From Candidatus Heimdallarchaeota archaeon (lineage in GTDB: Archaea; Asgardarchaeota; Heimdallarchaeia; Heimdallarchaeales; Heimdallarchaeaceae): a stretch of DNA of 13,304 nt. The stretch is taken from NCBI GenBank assembly GCA_023135215.1, contig JAGLTP010000556.1:1-13304 (forward strand), given 5' to 3'. The notes beneath the pieces were generated by a model. It made no database searches. It saw only the letters and a program-made list of their open reading frames with translations, and had not been told where the DNA came from. This document shows positions 13,295 through 13,304 of the stretch, piece after piece. The translations under genes and the position numbers were made by a program. The first letter of the stretch is position 1, and each line of letters opens with the position of its first letter.

Positions 13295-13304
13295 AAATTA
13301 ATAT

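Noticed and set aside
1..13304. CRISPR arrays, tRNA or rRNA genes, insertion sequences
   Set aside because: No regularly spaced repeats, tRNA arm motifs, rRNA stretches or transposase motifs were found on either strand.

Overview
This AT-rich window reads as part of an archaeal chromosome. RadA recombinase, ribosomal protein eS25 (an archaeal/eukaryotic subunit not found in bacteria and typically absent from Euryarchaeota), a regulator with a TRASH metal-binding domain, and TATA-like boxes about 20-30 bases before several starts all fit an archaeon. eS25, a longin-like domain fused to a V4R (Bet3/TRAPP-related) domain, and a Glu-rich-linker/C-terminal-helix surface protein point towards the Asgard side (possibly Heimdallarchaeia-like). 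That assignment is inference; no rRNA or other decisive marker is present.

Layout. 29-1317: radA (+) faces the eS25 gene (-). 1440-5439: a compact four-gene plus-strand cluster, probably one operon, encoding a uroporphyrinogen-decarboxylase/corrinoid-methyltransferase-fold protein, a two-helix membrane protein with a cytoplasmic PH-like segment, a diverged MfnF/COG1548-like ASKHA protein, and a longin-like/V4R fusion. The last two overlap by 8 bases. 5498-7045: a 14-helix DHA2-type MFS exporter (+), convergent with a minus-strand pair, an extended SDR epimerase/reductase and a SAM methyltransferase (8731 down to 7067).

8732-12529 is a copper-handling block: an Lrp-like HTH/TRASH regulator (+, TTG start) converges on a CopB-type P1B-3 ATPase (-, TTG start with a good Shine-Dalgarno). 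A small two-helix SHOCT protein lies directly upstream of copB on the same strand. A 10-base perfect inverted repeat spans the SHOCT-copB junction and could set their relative expression. The window ends with a secreted, probably glycosylated surface protein (-).

Two non-coding observations are not explained by the gene list. First, a ~49-base element occurs twice in the same orientation (8817-8865 and 12453-12500, 39/49 columns identical). Each copy is a hairpin followed on the minus strand by a T-rich run; the second sits where the surface-protein transcript should end, the first is an orphan with no minus-strand gene before it. Second, 8879-8923 resembles an internal piece of the neighbouring regulator gene, with gaps of exactly three bases, suggesting a relic of a lost paralogue. 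The strongest candidate for new biology is the 1440-5439 cluster, particularly the longin/V4R fusion and the ASKHA protein with eroded phosphate-binding motifs.
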